Shown piece after piece: positions 11,242-22,177 of a stretch of 64,000 nucleotides of DNA. The DNA is from Mesostigma viride. Taxonomy: Eukaryota > Streptophyta > Mesostigmatophyceae > Mesostigmatales > Mesostigmataceae. A program made the position numbers and the translations under genes. Below the pieces are notes generated by a model that did no database searches, had not been told where the DNA came from, and saw only the letters and a program-made list of their open reading frames with translations. Numbering within the stretch: position 1 is the stretch's first letter; every line of letters begins with the position of its first letter. Location of the stretch: NCBI GenBank assembly GCA_009746045.1, contig RPFO01000104.1, forward strand, positions 6,628,621-6,692,620. Direction: 5' to 3'.

Positions 11242-12144
11242 TTAAACAACGGTCTGCAAGGATCCGTCGACGTCGGTGCCTGTGGCGAAAACAAAACCAG
11301 GAGGTAACTCTGGGGCCTCCTGTGTAGCGTTGGCCTGTGCTGGGGCTTTGGGTCGCAGCTCTGGGTGTTTCCTCCAGCATGCATTTGGGGTATGTCCCGG
11401 CTTGCGGCAGAACGAACACCGCTTCCTGCCCCCATCGTCGGTCGTGCCATAGGCCTGACCTGGGGGAAGGCCGCCCTGGACTGCTGGTGGTGCTGGCTTG
11501 GAGGCACCCCCTGCCCCCTGGCCCCGCTTGTCAGTAAGATAATCATCAATCTCGAGGAACAGGACTTGGACTTCCACTGTGGTCATCCCAGGGCGGCGGC
11601 GGGCTGCAAAAGCCTGGCGATATGCGTGTGGCACGCCTGCCAGCATGTACCCGCGCCATGCCTCCTCCGTGAGAGGGATGCCTAGGTCAGTGAGTCTCTT
11701 CCTGAGGATCTCCCCCCGAGTCCAATACGCGTTGCCTGTCTCGCCGGGCTTCATCTCGATTCGCTCCATCTCCCGCTTCTTCTCGTCCTTGTATGAATCT
11801 GTCATAAAAGGCTGCTTGATCCGTTCCCGCAGGCGCAAATATACTGCAGAAGCGCGCTGGTCCGGACATGAGTCAGCAATCTGCACAGCCAGATCGTCCA
11901 GACAGAGCAGTAATGGAGAGAGGAGCGCCTCGTCTAGCTGGCGAGTCTCAGCATTGTCATCTGCAGTCCCCTCCAGGATGTCCAGGACGCCGTGGGCACG
12001 GCACAAGGTCTTGAACTTAAACTCGAAAGCCACCCACTTGTCCAGGTCATTCCCGTTGACCTTGGTAATGTTCTTGACAGCAGAAGCAATTGAGCGAGTC
12101 TGTGCCAGGCGCTCAGCAAACCGTTCAGCAGCAGCACGCGCCAT
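11242..12144 (-). CDS. gag: Gag polyprotein of copia-type LTR element
   Basis: About 300 residues from ATG at 12144 (reading leftward). An upstream in-frame extension lacks ATG, so I chose MARAAAERF as the start. The body resembles copia Gag: KWVAFEFKFKTLCRAHG near residue 35, YWTRGEILRKRLTDLG near 155 and WRGYMLAGVP near 175. A CX2CX4HX4C zinc knuckle, CSFCRKPGHTPNAC, lies near residue 240 and binds RNA during packaging. The KHPEL and GFVFAT strings that follow also occur in the protein of element T (31,361), so the two belong to related families. The frame closes at the normal Gag end. No protease motif follows, which explains why the element is non-autonomous. Confidence 0.85.
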   Translation of the reverse strand: MARAAAERFAERLAQTRSIASAVKNITKVNGNDLDKWVAFEFKFKTLCRAHGVLDILEGTADDNAETRQLDEALLSPLLLCLDDLAVQIADSCPDQRASAVYLRLRERIKQPFMTDSYKDEKKREMERIEMKPGETGNAYWTRGEILRKRLTDLGIPLTEEAWRGYMLAGVPHAYRQAFAARRRPGMTTVEVQVLFLEIDDYLTDKRGQGAGGASKPAPPAVQGGLPPGQAYGTTDDGGRKRCSFCRKPGHTPNACWRKHPELRPKAPAQANATQEAPELPPGFVFATGTDVDGSLQTVV

Positions 12145-12243
12145 TGTGACACCAGGTTGAAGTAAAACACAATAGCCAAAGGCTTGCACTCAGGTGTGGC
12201 TAAGGAAATAACGCGCCCCCAGCAAAGGTAGATAGTTTAACCT

Positions 12244-12579
12244 CTAAGTAGGGCGGCCTTGCTCACCACTGTGCTGCTGTACCAAGGCTTTAATCTGGTG
12301 AAAAAATGCAAAAAAGCCACCAAACCAAATTTCTGGGTTGTCCCTTAGGCTCTCATACAGTTCAGACAGCCACCTATAGGCTTGATCTATGCCAACAGAA
12401 AAGCTGTGTCTCCTCCCCTGAAATTCGAAACTGACTTGGACCTTATAAGCTTGAGCTTCTGATGCCTCTGGAGTCTCAGGTGCAGTAGGTACAGTGCTCC
12501 CGGACATGAATTTCCCCAAGGCTGAAAACAAGGCTCTGGCTTCCAAAAGTCGTTTTTTCCAGGAGGTAAAGGTAGCCAA
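12244..12579 (-). CDS. small unrecognised ORF between primer site and gag
   Basis: An open frame of about 111 codons without an ATG at its 5' end; the first in-frame ATG (FMSGSTVP) would give about 88 residues. Sequence is ordinary in composition with an aromatic stretch near the C-terminus (IWFGGFFAFFHQIKAL). It sits in the leader, upstream of gag, in a place where untranslated packaging sequence is usual. I do not recognise it; it could be leader sequence with a chance ORF or an N-terminal protein of the element. Confidence 0.35.
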   Translation of the reverse strand: MATFTSWKKRLLEARALFSALGKFMSGSTVPTAPETPEASEAQAYKVQVSFEFQGRRHSFSVGIDQAYRWLSELYESLRDNPEIWFGGFFAFFHQIKALVQQHSGEQGRPT

Positions 12580-12661
12580 AGGTATATGGTTCGATTCCGG
12601 ACCTTAAGACGTGTAAAATCACGTCTATTTAGGTAGCCAGTTGGTCAGAATTGTTGCCTGA

Positions 12662-12679
12662 ACTTCTAACCCGATACCA
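12662..12679 (-). promoter_or_regulatory. primer binding site of the gag-only element
   Basis: On the minus strand TGGTATCGGGTTAG starts directly after the 5' LTR. It resembles the TGGTATC-type site complementary to the 3' end of initiator tRNA-Met used by most copia elements. Confidence 0.75.
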
Positions 12680-13534
12680 TGTCAAAATAACCAGGTATTG
12701 GAGTAACCTGATCTTTCTTGCAGCCTAGTACTTGAGGAAATGTTTATCACATTAGGAATTAGTATTCATATTCCATTCGTTGATTAAACATTAATAATCT
12801 GAGGCGGCCACCATGTCTAGGGCCAGCCTTCTTGGTCACTTGGCTTGCTTAAGGAAGAGGAGCAAAAGTCACAAGGTTAAATGTGCTATGTTGCTAGGCA
12901 AACCTCAACGCAATATTCTTGGCCGTAGGATTGGTGGCGGCGCAAGGTATGAGCGTCGGATGCACATTCATGCATGCATACACTTGGTACACACATACAC
13001 CAAGGACAAGGGGCGGATAGCGCCGCGCTAGGTTACTCTACCATGTATGTTTGGTTTCTTTCACCATGCGGTGCTTCAGCACTTAGCTCAGAACTCAAGT
13101 CACTCAGCAGTCAACAAATGATTCAGCGGCGCGGCGCCGGTACTGCAGCACACACTTGGTCGAAAAACAGACCCAAGTGTGAGTTGTGTCACAGAGTATT
13201 TCCGAACATTGTCCGCCGGCCTGAACATAGCTAGTAAATTAATACCAGCGCCGGCGTAACTAACTGTCGGCAGAATTAACCGAAAGTACTGACTGAAAAA
13301 TTACTATCGAACAACCACAAGGCCTACGTTAATTATCTAGGCCTTATTCATGCGTCTAATAACGTGTGCAATTATTAATGACGCACAACGTCGACGCGTA
13401 CATGAAAATATGAATAGGCCATAATTAAATTACGCTAGCTGCAGGGCATCATCGAAAGCTATCTGAGCAAGTGGCCCAAGCCTGCACTAATAAAAATGCG
13501 AGCCTGTGGCACAAAACGGTAAAAACTTCTGACA
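12680..13534 (-). repeat. 5' LTR of the gag-only element
   Basis: 855-bp partner of 10202-11056, followed by the target duplication ACGTA at 13535-13539. Nearly identical sequence. Confidence 0.88.
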
Positions 13535-16500
13535 ACGTACATACACCGCGCACGCAAGGGGCTGCTGCACACACACTTACACACAAAATGCACGCTTGGG
13601 GCGACGGCACTCACATGTACATACACCGCGCACGAAAGGGGTGGCTGCACACACACGTACATCCACCGCGCACGCAAGGGGCGGCTGCACACACACATAC
13701 ATACACCATGCACGCAAGGGGCGAGTGCAAAAACATGTACATACACCGCGCACGCAAGGGGCAACTGCCCACACATGGACATACACCATGCACGCAAGGG
13801 GCGGCTGCACACACATGTACATCCACCGCGCACGCAAGGGGCGAGTGCACACACACGTACACACACCGCGCACGCTTGGGGCGGCTGCACACACACGTAC
13901 CTACACCACGCACGCAAGGGGCGGCTGCACACATACGTACCTACACCGCGCACCCAAGGGGCGACTGCACACATACGTACCTACACCGCGCACGCAAGGG
14001 CCGGCTGCACACACACGTACACACACCATGCACGCAAGGGCCGGCTGCACACACACGTACATACACCGCGCACGCTTGGGGCGGCTGCACACACACGTAC
14101 CTACACCGCGCACGCAAGGGGCGGCTGCACACACACGTACATACACCGCGCACGCAAGGGGCAACTCCACTCACATGTACATCCACCGCGCAACCACGGG
14201 GCGGCTGCACACACACGTACATACACCGCGCACGCAAGGGGCTGCTGCACACACACTGACACACAAAATGCACGCTTGGGGCGACGGCACTCACATGTAC
14301 ATACACCGCGCACGAAAGGGGTGGCTGCACACACACGTACATCCACCGCGCACGCAAGGGGCGGCTGCACACACACGTACCTACACCGCGCACGCAAGGG
14401 GCGGCTGCACACACACGTACATCCACCGCGCACGCAAGGGGCAACTGCACACACATGTACATACACCGCGCAACCACGGGGCGGCTGCACACACACGTAC
14501 ATACACCGCGCACGCAAGGGGCGGCTGCACACATACGTACCTACACCGCGCACCCAAGGGGCGACTGCACACACATGTACATCCACCGCGCACGCAAGGG
14601 CCGGCTGCACACACACGTACACACACCATGCACGCAAGGGCCGGCTGCACACACACGTACATACACCGCGCACGCTTGGGGCGGCTGCACACACACGTAC
14701 CTACACCGCGCACGCAAGGGGCGGCTGCACACATACGTATACCTACACCGCGCACGCAAGGGGCGACTGCACACACATGTACATCCACCGCGCACGCAAG
14801 GGCCGGCTGCACACACACGTACACACACCATGCACGCAAGGGCCGGCTGCACACACACGTACATACACCGCGCACGCAAGGGGCAGCTGCACACACACGT
14901 ACACACACCGCGCACGCAAGGGGCAGCTGCACACACACGTACATACACCATGCACGCAAGGGGCTGCACACACACTTACACACACCTTGCACGCAAGGGC
15001 CGGCATGCACACACACTGGCATACACCGCGCACGCAAGGGGCGGCTGCACACACGTACATACACCGCGCACGCAAGGGGCGAGTGCACACACACGTACAC
15101 ACACCGCGCACGCAAGGGGCGGCTGCACACACACGTACACACACCATGCACACAATTGCCGGCATGCACACACACGTACATCCACTGCGCACGCAAGGGG
15201 CAACTGCACACACATGTACACACGCTTGGGGCGGCTGCACTCACATGTACACACACCGCGCACGCAAGGGCCGGCTGCACACACACGTACATACACCGCG
15301 CACGCAAGGGGCAACTGCACACACACGTACACACACCATGCACGCAAGGGCCGGCTGCACTCACATGTACACACACCATGCACGCAAGGGCCGGCTGCAC
15401 ACACACTTACACACACAATGCACGCTTGGGGCAACGGCACTCACATGTACATACACCATGCACGCAAGGGGCGGCTGCACACACACGTACACACACCATG
15501 CACGCAAGGAGCGACTTCACGCACAGGTACACTCACCATGCACGCAAGGGGCGGCTGCACACACACGTACACACACCGCGCACGCAATTAAGGGACGGCT
15601 GCACACACACGTACATACACCGCGCACGCAAGGGGCAACGGCACTCACATGTACATACACCATGCACGCAAGGGGCGGCTGCACACACACGTACATACAC
15701 CGCGCACGCAAGGGGCGACTTCACGCACAGGTACACACACCATGCACGCAAGGTTCGGCTGCACACACATGTACATCCACCGCGCACGCAAGGGGCGAGT
15801 GCAAACACATGTACATACACCATGCACGCAAGGGGCGGCTGCACACACATGTACATCCACCGCGCACGCAAGGGGCGAGTGCACACACACGTACACACAC
15901 CGCGCACGCAAGGGGCGGCTGCACACACACGTACACACACCATGCACGCAATTGCCGGCATGCACACACACGTACATCCACCGCGCACGCAAGGGGCAAC
16001 TGCACACACATGTACACACACCGCGCACGCTTGGGGCAGCTGCACTCACATGTACACACACCGCGCACGCAAGGGCCGGCTGCACACACACGTACATACA
16101 CCGCGCACGCAAGGGGCAACTGCACACACATGTACACACACCGCGCACGCAAGGGGCAACTGCACACACACGTACACACACCGCGCACGCTTGGGGCGGC
16201 TGCACACACACGTACCTACACCGCGCACGCAAGGGGCGGCTGCACACACACGTACATCCACCGCGCACGCAAGGGGCAACTGCACACACATGTACACACA
16301 CCGCGCACGCTTGGGGCAGCTGCACTCACATGTACACACACCGCGCACGCAAGGGGCGGCTGCACACACACGTACATCCACCGCGCACGCAAGGGGCAAC
16401 TGCACACACACGTACATCCACCGCGCACGCAAGGGGCGGGTGCACACACACGTACACACACCGCGCACGCAAGGGGCAACTGCACACACATGTACACACA

Positions 16501-16895
16501 CCGCGCACGCTTGGGGCGGCTGCACGCACACGTACCTACACCGCGCACGCAAGGGGCGGCTGCACACACACGTACATACACCGCGCACGCAAGGGGCAAC
16601 TGCACACACATGTACATACACCGCGCACGCAAGGGGCAACTGCACACACATGTACACACACCGCGCACGCAAGGGGCAACTGCACACACACGTACACACA
16701 CCGCGCACGCTTGGGGCGGCTGCACACACACGTACCTACACCGCGCACGCAAGGGGCGGCTGCACACACACGTACATCCACCGCGCACGCAAGGGGCAAC
16801 TGCACACACATGTACACACACCGCGCACGCTTGGGGCAGCTGCACTCACATGTACACACACCGCGCACGCAAGGGCCGGCTGCACACACACGTAC
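13535..16895 (+). repeat. 40-bp minisatellite, segment B
   Basis: About 84 units. It continues segment A in phase once the LTR element and one copy of ACGTA are removed. It ends at CGTAC (16891-16895) where the TIR element begins. From about 16,000 rightward a regular three-unit (120-bp) order appears (GGCAAC unit, CTTGGGGCGGC unit, ACCTAC unit). Confidence 0.95.
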
Positions 16896-16931
16896 AGTAC
16901 CAACCCGCGGTAACGCAACTAGTTACGCAAC

Positions 16932-18059
16932 AATGGTACTTTCCACGGCGACCGATCGAATGTTTGTTGCGTAACTACCAAGGACCGATACGGCCCAAAG
17001 TGGTGGCGAATTTCGTACTTGAAGTTCCGCACGAGACAGACTGACTGACTTGTTACGAGCTGACCACCGGCCCAACACGTAATGTACCTACAGAAGTACA
17101 GAACGTAAAAGGGGCCTGGCTGTGTAGTGTATACGTGCGAAGGTGGCCATGGCGGTGCGCGTTCCATGAAAACTTGCCTAATTTGTCGGCCGAAATGCAA
17201 AAAAGTTATGGAGATCGATGCTGTATGAAAGATACTCCAAAAGATGTTTTGTTGACGAAATATGCATTAGGTATGAAAGACCGCTGCCCTTCTTTAACCC
17301 ACGGTTGCGAGGGGGTCTGATTCGCAAATCTGGCCGCGATGAATATATTAGATTGGCTTCTTGCCAGAGTGATAGCCAAGATTCCTGGTATTGAACGACG
17401 CAGAAGGGAGGGGTTTAAAGTGAGGAAATAGGAATCAAGCGAATTAGCTTTGATTTGTGGCCATTTCCGGTTTCCTTCGGAGGTAAAGTAAGCAGGCCTG
17501 CGCGAAGCGCATTCCAGCCTGCCATGGTTAACTCGCTTTCCTCGCGTGCCAGGCAGGTAATCAGGCCTGCTGCGGAAGGCTCTTTTTCTGCACCTCATCT
17601 ACCAATCTGTTTGCGCTTGAACAGTCCGTTATGGCTTGGTTTTAGCGTCATCTCCGGGATGTTCTTACCGTTTTGTTCGCCGTTTTGTTTCCTCGCCAAA
17701 TTTCCCGCAGCTTTTGCTATTTTGACTAACGTTTCCGGTGGCGTGCTTGTAAGATTGTCGAGAACTGGCCAGGAAGACATTGATTTTGCTGCACGTGCTT
17801 CATTTATTTTTTAAAGTTTGTATTAGAGAGTCTATATTGCGTAGTCAGGAAACCGACCTGACCTGCCTGGTGGCGGCGTCCTTGTTCCAAGAAGCGTGCA
17901 AAAGACTGGTCAGTTTCTAGGCGTTATTGCTGTTATTAACGGCATTGCTACATTTTAATCAGATTTTACTTTTCTCAGCATGCCATCTGCAAATTTTGTG
18001 GTCCATGCCTTACATGCATTCAGGCGTGCTGAATGCCTTGTAATCCATAAGCCCCGTGC
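16932..18059. other. TIR element interior, no gene recognised
   Basis: Unique sequence. Short ORFs (for example 17135-17320 and 17455-17814) have no recognisable domain. One GTTGCGTAAC subterminal motif lies near 16,966. Confidence 0.5.
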
Positions 18060-18650
18060 TTTGTGGATGGTGGTTGGACATTACTGTAGGAGGTGATGGC
18101 GTATGTGCGTGGATGGTGCTTGAATGGTGGGGGGCTGCAGCAATGCGTGTGTGGATGGTGGTTGGATGGCGAGGGATTGCTGCCATGCATGCACTAATGG
18201 TTGTTTGATGGTGGTGGGCTGCAGCCATGTGTGCGTGGATGATGGTTGGATGGTGGGGGGTTGCAGCCATGTGTTGTGCGTGGATGGTGGTTGGATTGTG
18301 GGGGGTTCAGCCATGCATGCGTGGATGGTGGTTGGATGGTGAGGTTTTGCTGCCATGCATGCGTGCCGATGGTGGTTTGATGGTGGGGGGTTGCAGCCAT
18401 GTGTGCGTGGATGGTGGTTGGAAGATGGGGGGTTGCAGCCATGTGTGCGTGGATGGTGGTTGGATGGTGGGGGGTGCAGCCATGCATGCGTGGATGGTGG
18501 TTGGATGGTGGGGGGATGCTGCCATGCATGCATTAATGGTTGTTTGATGGTGGTGGGCTGCAGCCATGTGTGCGTGGATGATGGTTTGATAGTGGGGGGT
18601 TGCAGCCATGCGTGCGTGGATGGTAGTTGGATGATGGGGGTGTAGGGAGT
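18060..18650 (+). repeat. about 42-bp minisatellite (GGATGGTGGTTGGATGG type)
   Basis: Around 14 imperfect units with GTGGATGGTGGTTGGATGGT and GGGGGGTTGCAGCCATG. His/Pro-rich minus ORFs here are repeat artefacts. The same repeat returns in inverted orientation at 19,180-19,345. Confidence 0.85.
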
Positions 18651-18739
18651 CCTTGATGGTGGGGATGTAGGGACTTCTTGATACTTCTAAGTCATGGATT
18701 ATAATTAATGGATTAAAGTAAGCTTGATGAGACGAAATT

Positions 18740-19115
18740 TAGTTCAATTGACAATTGACAATTGACAATTGAATTGACAATTCAATTGACAATTCAATTG
18801 ACAATTCAATTGACAATTCAATTGACAACTCAATTGACAATTCAATTGACAACTCAATTGACAGTTCAATTGACAATTCAATTCAATCAATTCAATTCAA
18901 TTCAATTCAATTCAATTCAATTCAATTCAATTCAATTCAATTCAATTCAATTCAATTCAATTCAATTCAATTCAATTCAATTCAATTCAATTCAATTCAA
19001 TTCAATTCAATTCAATTCAATTCAATTCAATTCAATTCAATTCAATTCAATTCAATTCAATTCAATTCAATTCAAGTCAATTCAAGTCAGTTCAGTTCAA
19101 TTCAATTCTATTCAA
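18740..19115 (+). repeat. TTCAA pentanucleotide microsatellite with a CAATTGA-type flank
   Basis: 18740-18885 is built of CAATTGACAATT units (10-15 bp). 18885-19115 is a nearly perfect (TTCAA)n run of over 40 copies with a few G substitutions at the right end. The repeated INSIQF-like ORF is an artefact. Confidence 0.95.
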
Positions 19116-19179
19116 TTTAAATAATTCAATTCAACTTCGCATAGTCTAGCCGTAAATTTCTTGGATCATGAACAATGGG

Positions 19180-19345
19180 CAGTTGCAACCACCATCCATG
19201 CACGCATGGCTGCACCCCCCACCATCCCACCACCATCCACGCATGCATGGCTGCAACCCCCCACCATCCCACCACCATCCATGCACACATGGCAGCAAAT
19301 CCTCACCATCCAACCACTATTTATCCACGCACGCTAGCTGCAGCC
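19180..19345 (-). repeat. inverted copy of the 18,060-18,650 minisatellite
   Basis: Units such as CCATCCATGCACGCATGGCTGCA with CACCATCC blocks are the reverse complement of the left minisatellite. The two face each other across the TTCAA tract. Confidence 0.8.
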
Positions 19346-19363
19346 CCCAACCATCCAACCATC

Positions 19364-19381
19364 ACAACCCTAAACCCTAAA
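19364..19381 (+). repeat. two telomere-like CCCTAAA units
   Basis: AACCCTAAACCCTAAACAG directly after the inverted minisatellite. It matches the plant-type telomere repeat in sequence but not in length. Confidence 0.5.
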
Positions 19382-20242
19382 CAGTTGTAAGCCCAGCTCA
19401 GCATCTTATAATCCTCCTCCTCCTGGCTAAACTGTTTATTTTGACATGACATGGCCAGCATACTGACTGGCACATTATGCCCATGGTTTGTCACCAAGAT
19501 TTTCTATCACCCGTATAAGCTTGAAAGCACCCTTGAAGCAGCCCATGGCCAAACAATCACGCAATATGAACGTAGCAAAAGAATAAATAACATCTATGAA
19601 TGTTATTCAACGCATTTAGCGTTAGAAACATGCACTACCACACCATGGTGTGGCATTTGCATGGTAAAAAAAGAGGGCTTTAGAGAGGGCCAGGCAACGG
19701 TCGAGAAAGATCATCAAGGCTGAAAAGTGACAACGCCTCACAAGATTAAATTCATTTACAAACGTCAGGAAACCATGGGGGAACGATAAACCAGCCATAC
19801 CTTGCATGGCTAACGTTACCTTGGCCCAGGCAGTGCCCGCAAAAGCGGCACTTTGCGGCACACAAGCTGTGATGTGACAGGGTGGTCAAAATCGTCACAT
19901 CTTTACTGCCGCTGCCTATATTCAACGACGATGCATGATAACAAGTAATTAAATAAACCTAGACACCCGCCGGGTTGCGCCGTAAAGCACTTGTAGTAAT
20001 CAATTCCGTCGAACCTGCCTGATCGCAGTTTTTCCCAGCAAGAACACTGACGGCACGTGGTAAATCGCATCCCCGCGAGCTAAAAATTGATCCGAATCAT
20101 ATTTGGGACGTATAAGCTCTATTTCCTGAGTTTGGCCGGGAAATTCGTCCGCAAACGTACAGTAAATTGCAAGCACGGGTGCAAAGCCGCCATGGCTAAG
20201 TCGTGCATTTCCGAAACGCGCACGGTGCCAATTCACGCACTT
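19382..20242. other. TIR element interior, no gene recognised
   Basis: Holds a 90-codon ORF at 19451-19723 without any domain I recognise, and otherwise unique sequence. Confidence 0.4.
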
Positions 20243-20630
20243 CAGGTTGCACGGTGTGGTCGTGCGATTCTGAGAAGTGCGCACCCGGGGGGAAACCGGC
20301 CCCTTGCGCACTCCCTAGTTACGCACTCCCTAGTAAAGTCGATAGATTGCGTACCTACACCTTTGGAAATGGCATTGTTTTCTTTCAAACGCACACTCCA
20401 GGTTGCGCGCGGTGTGGTTGTGCGATTCTGAGAAGTGCGCACCCGGGGGGAAACCGGCCCCTTGCGCACTCCCTAGTTACGCACTCCCTAGTAAAGTCGA
20501 TAGATTGCGTACCTACACCTTTGGAAATGGCATTGTTTTCTTTCAAACGCACACTCCAGGTTGCGCGCGGTGTGGTCGTGCGATTCTGAGAAGTGCGCAC
20601 CCGGGGGAAAACCGGCCCCTTGAGCACGCA
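20243..20630 (+). repeat. about 158-bp tandem repeat, 2.4 copies
   Basis: CAGGTTGC starts at 20243, 20399 and 20557. Copies two and three are nearly identical (GTGTGGTYGTGCGATTCTGA, TTGCGCACTCCCTAGTTACG). Confidence 0.85.
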
Positions 20631-20841
20631 AGTCGGTAGATTGCGTACCTTGGGAGACGGCATTATTAGTACTTACATATGTGTCAGAGACGGTATTAGT
20701 ACATAAGTGTCAGATGAGGGTACACATGTATCGGCTTCGTTGTGGATCACGCCACTAAAATGACTAAATACAGTAAGATAAGCTTACATACCAAGCGCCG
20801 ACACTTAGCGTGTGGCATGGCAGTACATAGACCGAAGTGGA

Positions 20842-20962
20842 GCGTGACCCACAACGACGTTGTGGGTCACGCCACCACATAGATGTAGATACCAAGCGCC
20901 GACACGGCGTGTGGCAGTAGACCGAAGTGGAGCGTGACCCACAACGACGTTGTGGGTCACGC
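20842..20962. repeat. two identical 31-bp hairpins in a 90-bp duplication
   Basis: 20842-20872 and 20932-20962 are each a 14-bp arm GCGTGACCCACAAC, three-base loop GAC, and the perfect complement. Both are preceded by GACCGAAGTGGA. A third, partial arm lies near 20,733. Confidence 0.85.
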
Positions 20963-21213
20963 CACTAGCTACATACCAACGACACTTAGCGTGTGGCAGA
21001 CTGGTAGTAGAGCATGTACCGGGCTGTTTCTACTACATAATACACCCGGCGTGTACACCTGTGTACACCCGTAGTGTACACCCGTGTGCACCCACTTACA
21101 GGCGGACTTGTGGATGATCAATTATATTTGTTCCTTTTAAAAATGATGATTTAATGTTTATAAATTGCAAGCTAAGATCAAGTGATGATGTATTGTAATT
21201 GTTGTACTATCTC

Positions 21214-21295
21214 CGACAGGACAACAGCTATCTATCAATGACCGACAGGACAAACAGCTATCTATCATCATTGATAGATAGCTGTTGTCCTGTCG
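21214..21295. repeat. 28-bp inverted repeat with an extra internal arm copy
   Basis: Arms 21214-21241 and 21268-21295 (CGACAGGACAACAGCTATCT and onward) are perfectly complementary. 21243-21267 repeats most of the left arm with one extra base. Confidence 0.85.
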
Positions 21296-21299
21296 TACG

Positions 21300-22141
21300 T
21301 ACACGTGTATGTAGTATGTAATGCGTGCGCCGGACGAGGGTACACGCCGGTTCACGATGATCAAGTGTGAAAAATACGTACACCGCGCCCACAAATTTTT
21401 TGGTACATGCACGTTATCAAAGAGACAACCAGCGCAGGCCAGAAATCGGGAGAATCCGGACCATGGTAGCTCGAGCCTGCCGTTATCTTTTCCGCGTTTT
21501 CGAGTCGTTCAGGATGATGAAGATGAATGGTGATGGAAATGTGTATCCTTGTGCATTGAAATTATGGCTGGCTTACGTGTGGAGCGACGTTATGCACGTC
21601 CGATCCACGATTAGTACTTTACATATTAATGTGAGGATTTCGCACAAGCCATCGTCAATGATGCTATGCTTTCAGTACATATAAACAGTCCAAGCGAACA
21701 CATTATATTTCATGAGCCTGTCGGGCAAAATTAATTTTGGCGTGTATGCCAAATTTTAACACGTCGATATGCCATGGCGGACCTGGTACTACGTACTGTA
21801 CGTACCGGTGGCAGCCCTTACGCACCTTTCGTAAATACGAGGAAGCCAGACGTAATAACTGAGGATCGATCAATTTCAGACTTCTGACTTCCGCCGCATC
21901 CTTTTTAACCGCAACGCGTCAGTTCATTATTGGCCCCTACATCGAGGGTACCCCATGTTTGTTGCGTTTCTCCCTCGTTGCGGAACCGCAAAATCGGTGA
22001 GTGCCTTTTGCGGAACTGGCTATGGCGATTCTTCCTGACCCCGTATCTTTCTGTAGACATAAGCTTTTACGCAACGGAAGGTGGCGTTGGGTAGCCCTAC
22101 ACTTCCTTCATATAAATACGTCATTTAATTTTTTTTGATTA
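21300..22141. other. right interior of TIR element, no gene recognised
   Basis: Unique sequence with small ORFs only (for example 21367-21684). GTTGCG motifs occur near 21,960 and at the TIR. Confidence 0.4.
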
Positions 22142-22177
22142 GTTGCGTAACTAGTTGCGTTACCGCGGGTTGGTACT

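Larger units (their letters stand above)
10202..13534 (-). mobile_element. gag-only copia-type LTR retrotransposon (non-autonomous), inserted in the minisatellite
   Basis: Two 855-bp direct repeats (10202-11056 and 12680-13534) begin TG and end CA and are flanked by a 5-bp duplication ACGTA (10197-10201, 13535-13539). The primer site next to the right LTR and the polypurine tract next to the left LTR show that it is transcribed leftward. The 1,623-bp interior encodes a Gag with a zinc knuckle but no protease, integrase or reverse transcriptase, so it must be mobilised by another element. The LTRs differ by one base as far as I can see by eye (10571 region A versus T), so insertion is recent. 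The unoccupied version of the target sequence is present in segment A around 8,001-8,120. Confidence 0.9.
16896..22177. mobile_element. 5.3-kb TIR DNA element without a recognisable transposase
   Basis: The ends are perfect 36-bp inverted repeats (16896-16931, AGTACCAACCCGCGG...; 22142-22177, ...CCGCGGGTTGGTACT). The target duplication is GTAC, TAC or TA; the palindromic target makes these indistinguishable. Segment F of the minisatellite (62,221-62,360) preserves the same units without the insertion, which confirms both ends. The motif GTTGCGTAAC recurs just inside both ends. The interior holds minisatellites, a pentanucleotide tract, hairpins and only short ORFs, so I take it as non-autonomous. 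The superfamily is undetermined; a TA target would fit Tc1/mariner-like elements. Confidence 0.85.

Noticed and set aside
4497-19381. CCCTAAA patches as a chromosome end
   Set aside because: Only one or two units each, in the interior of other repeats.
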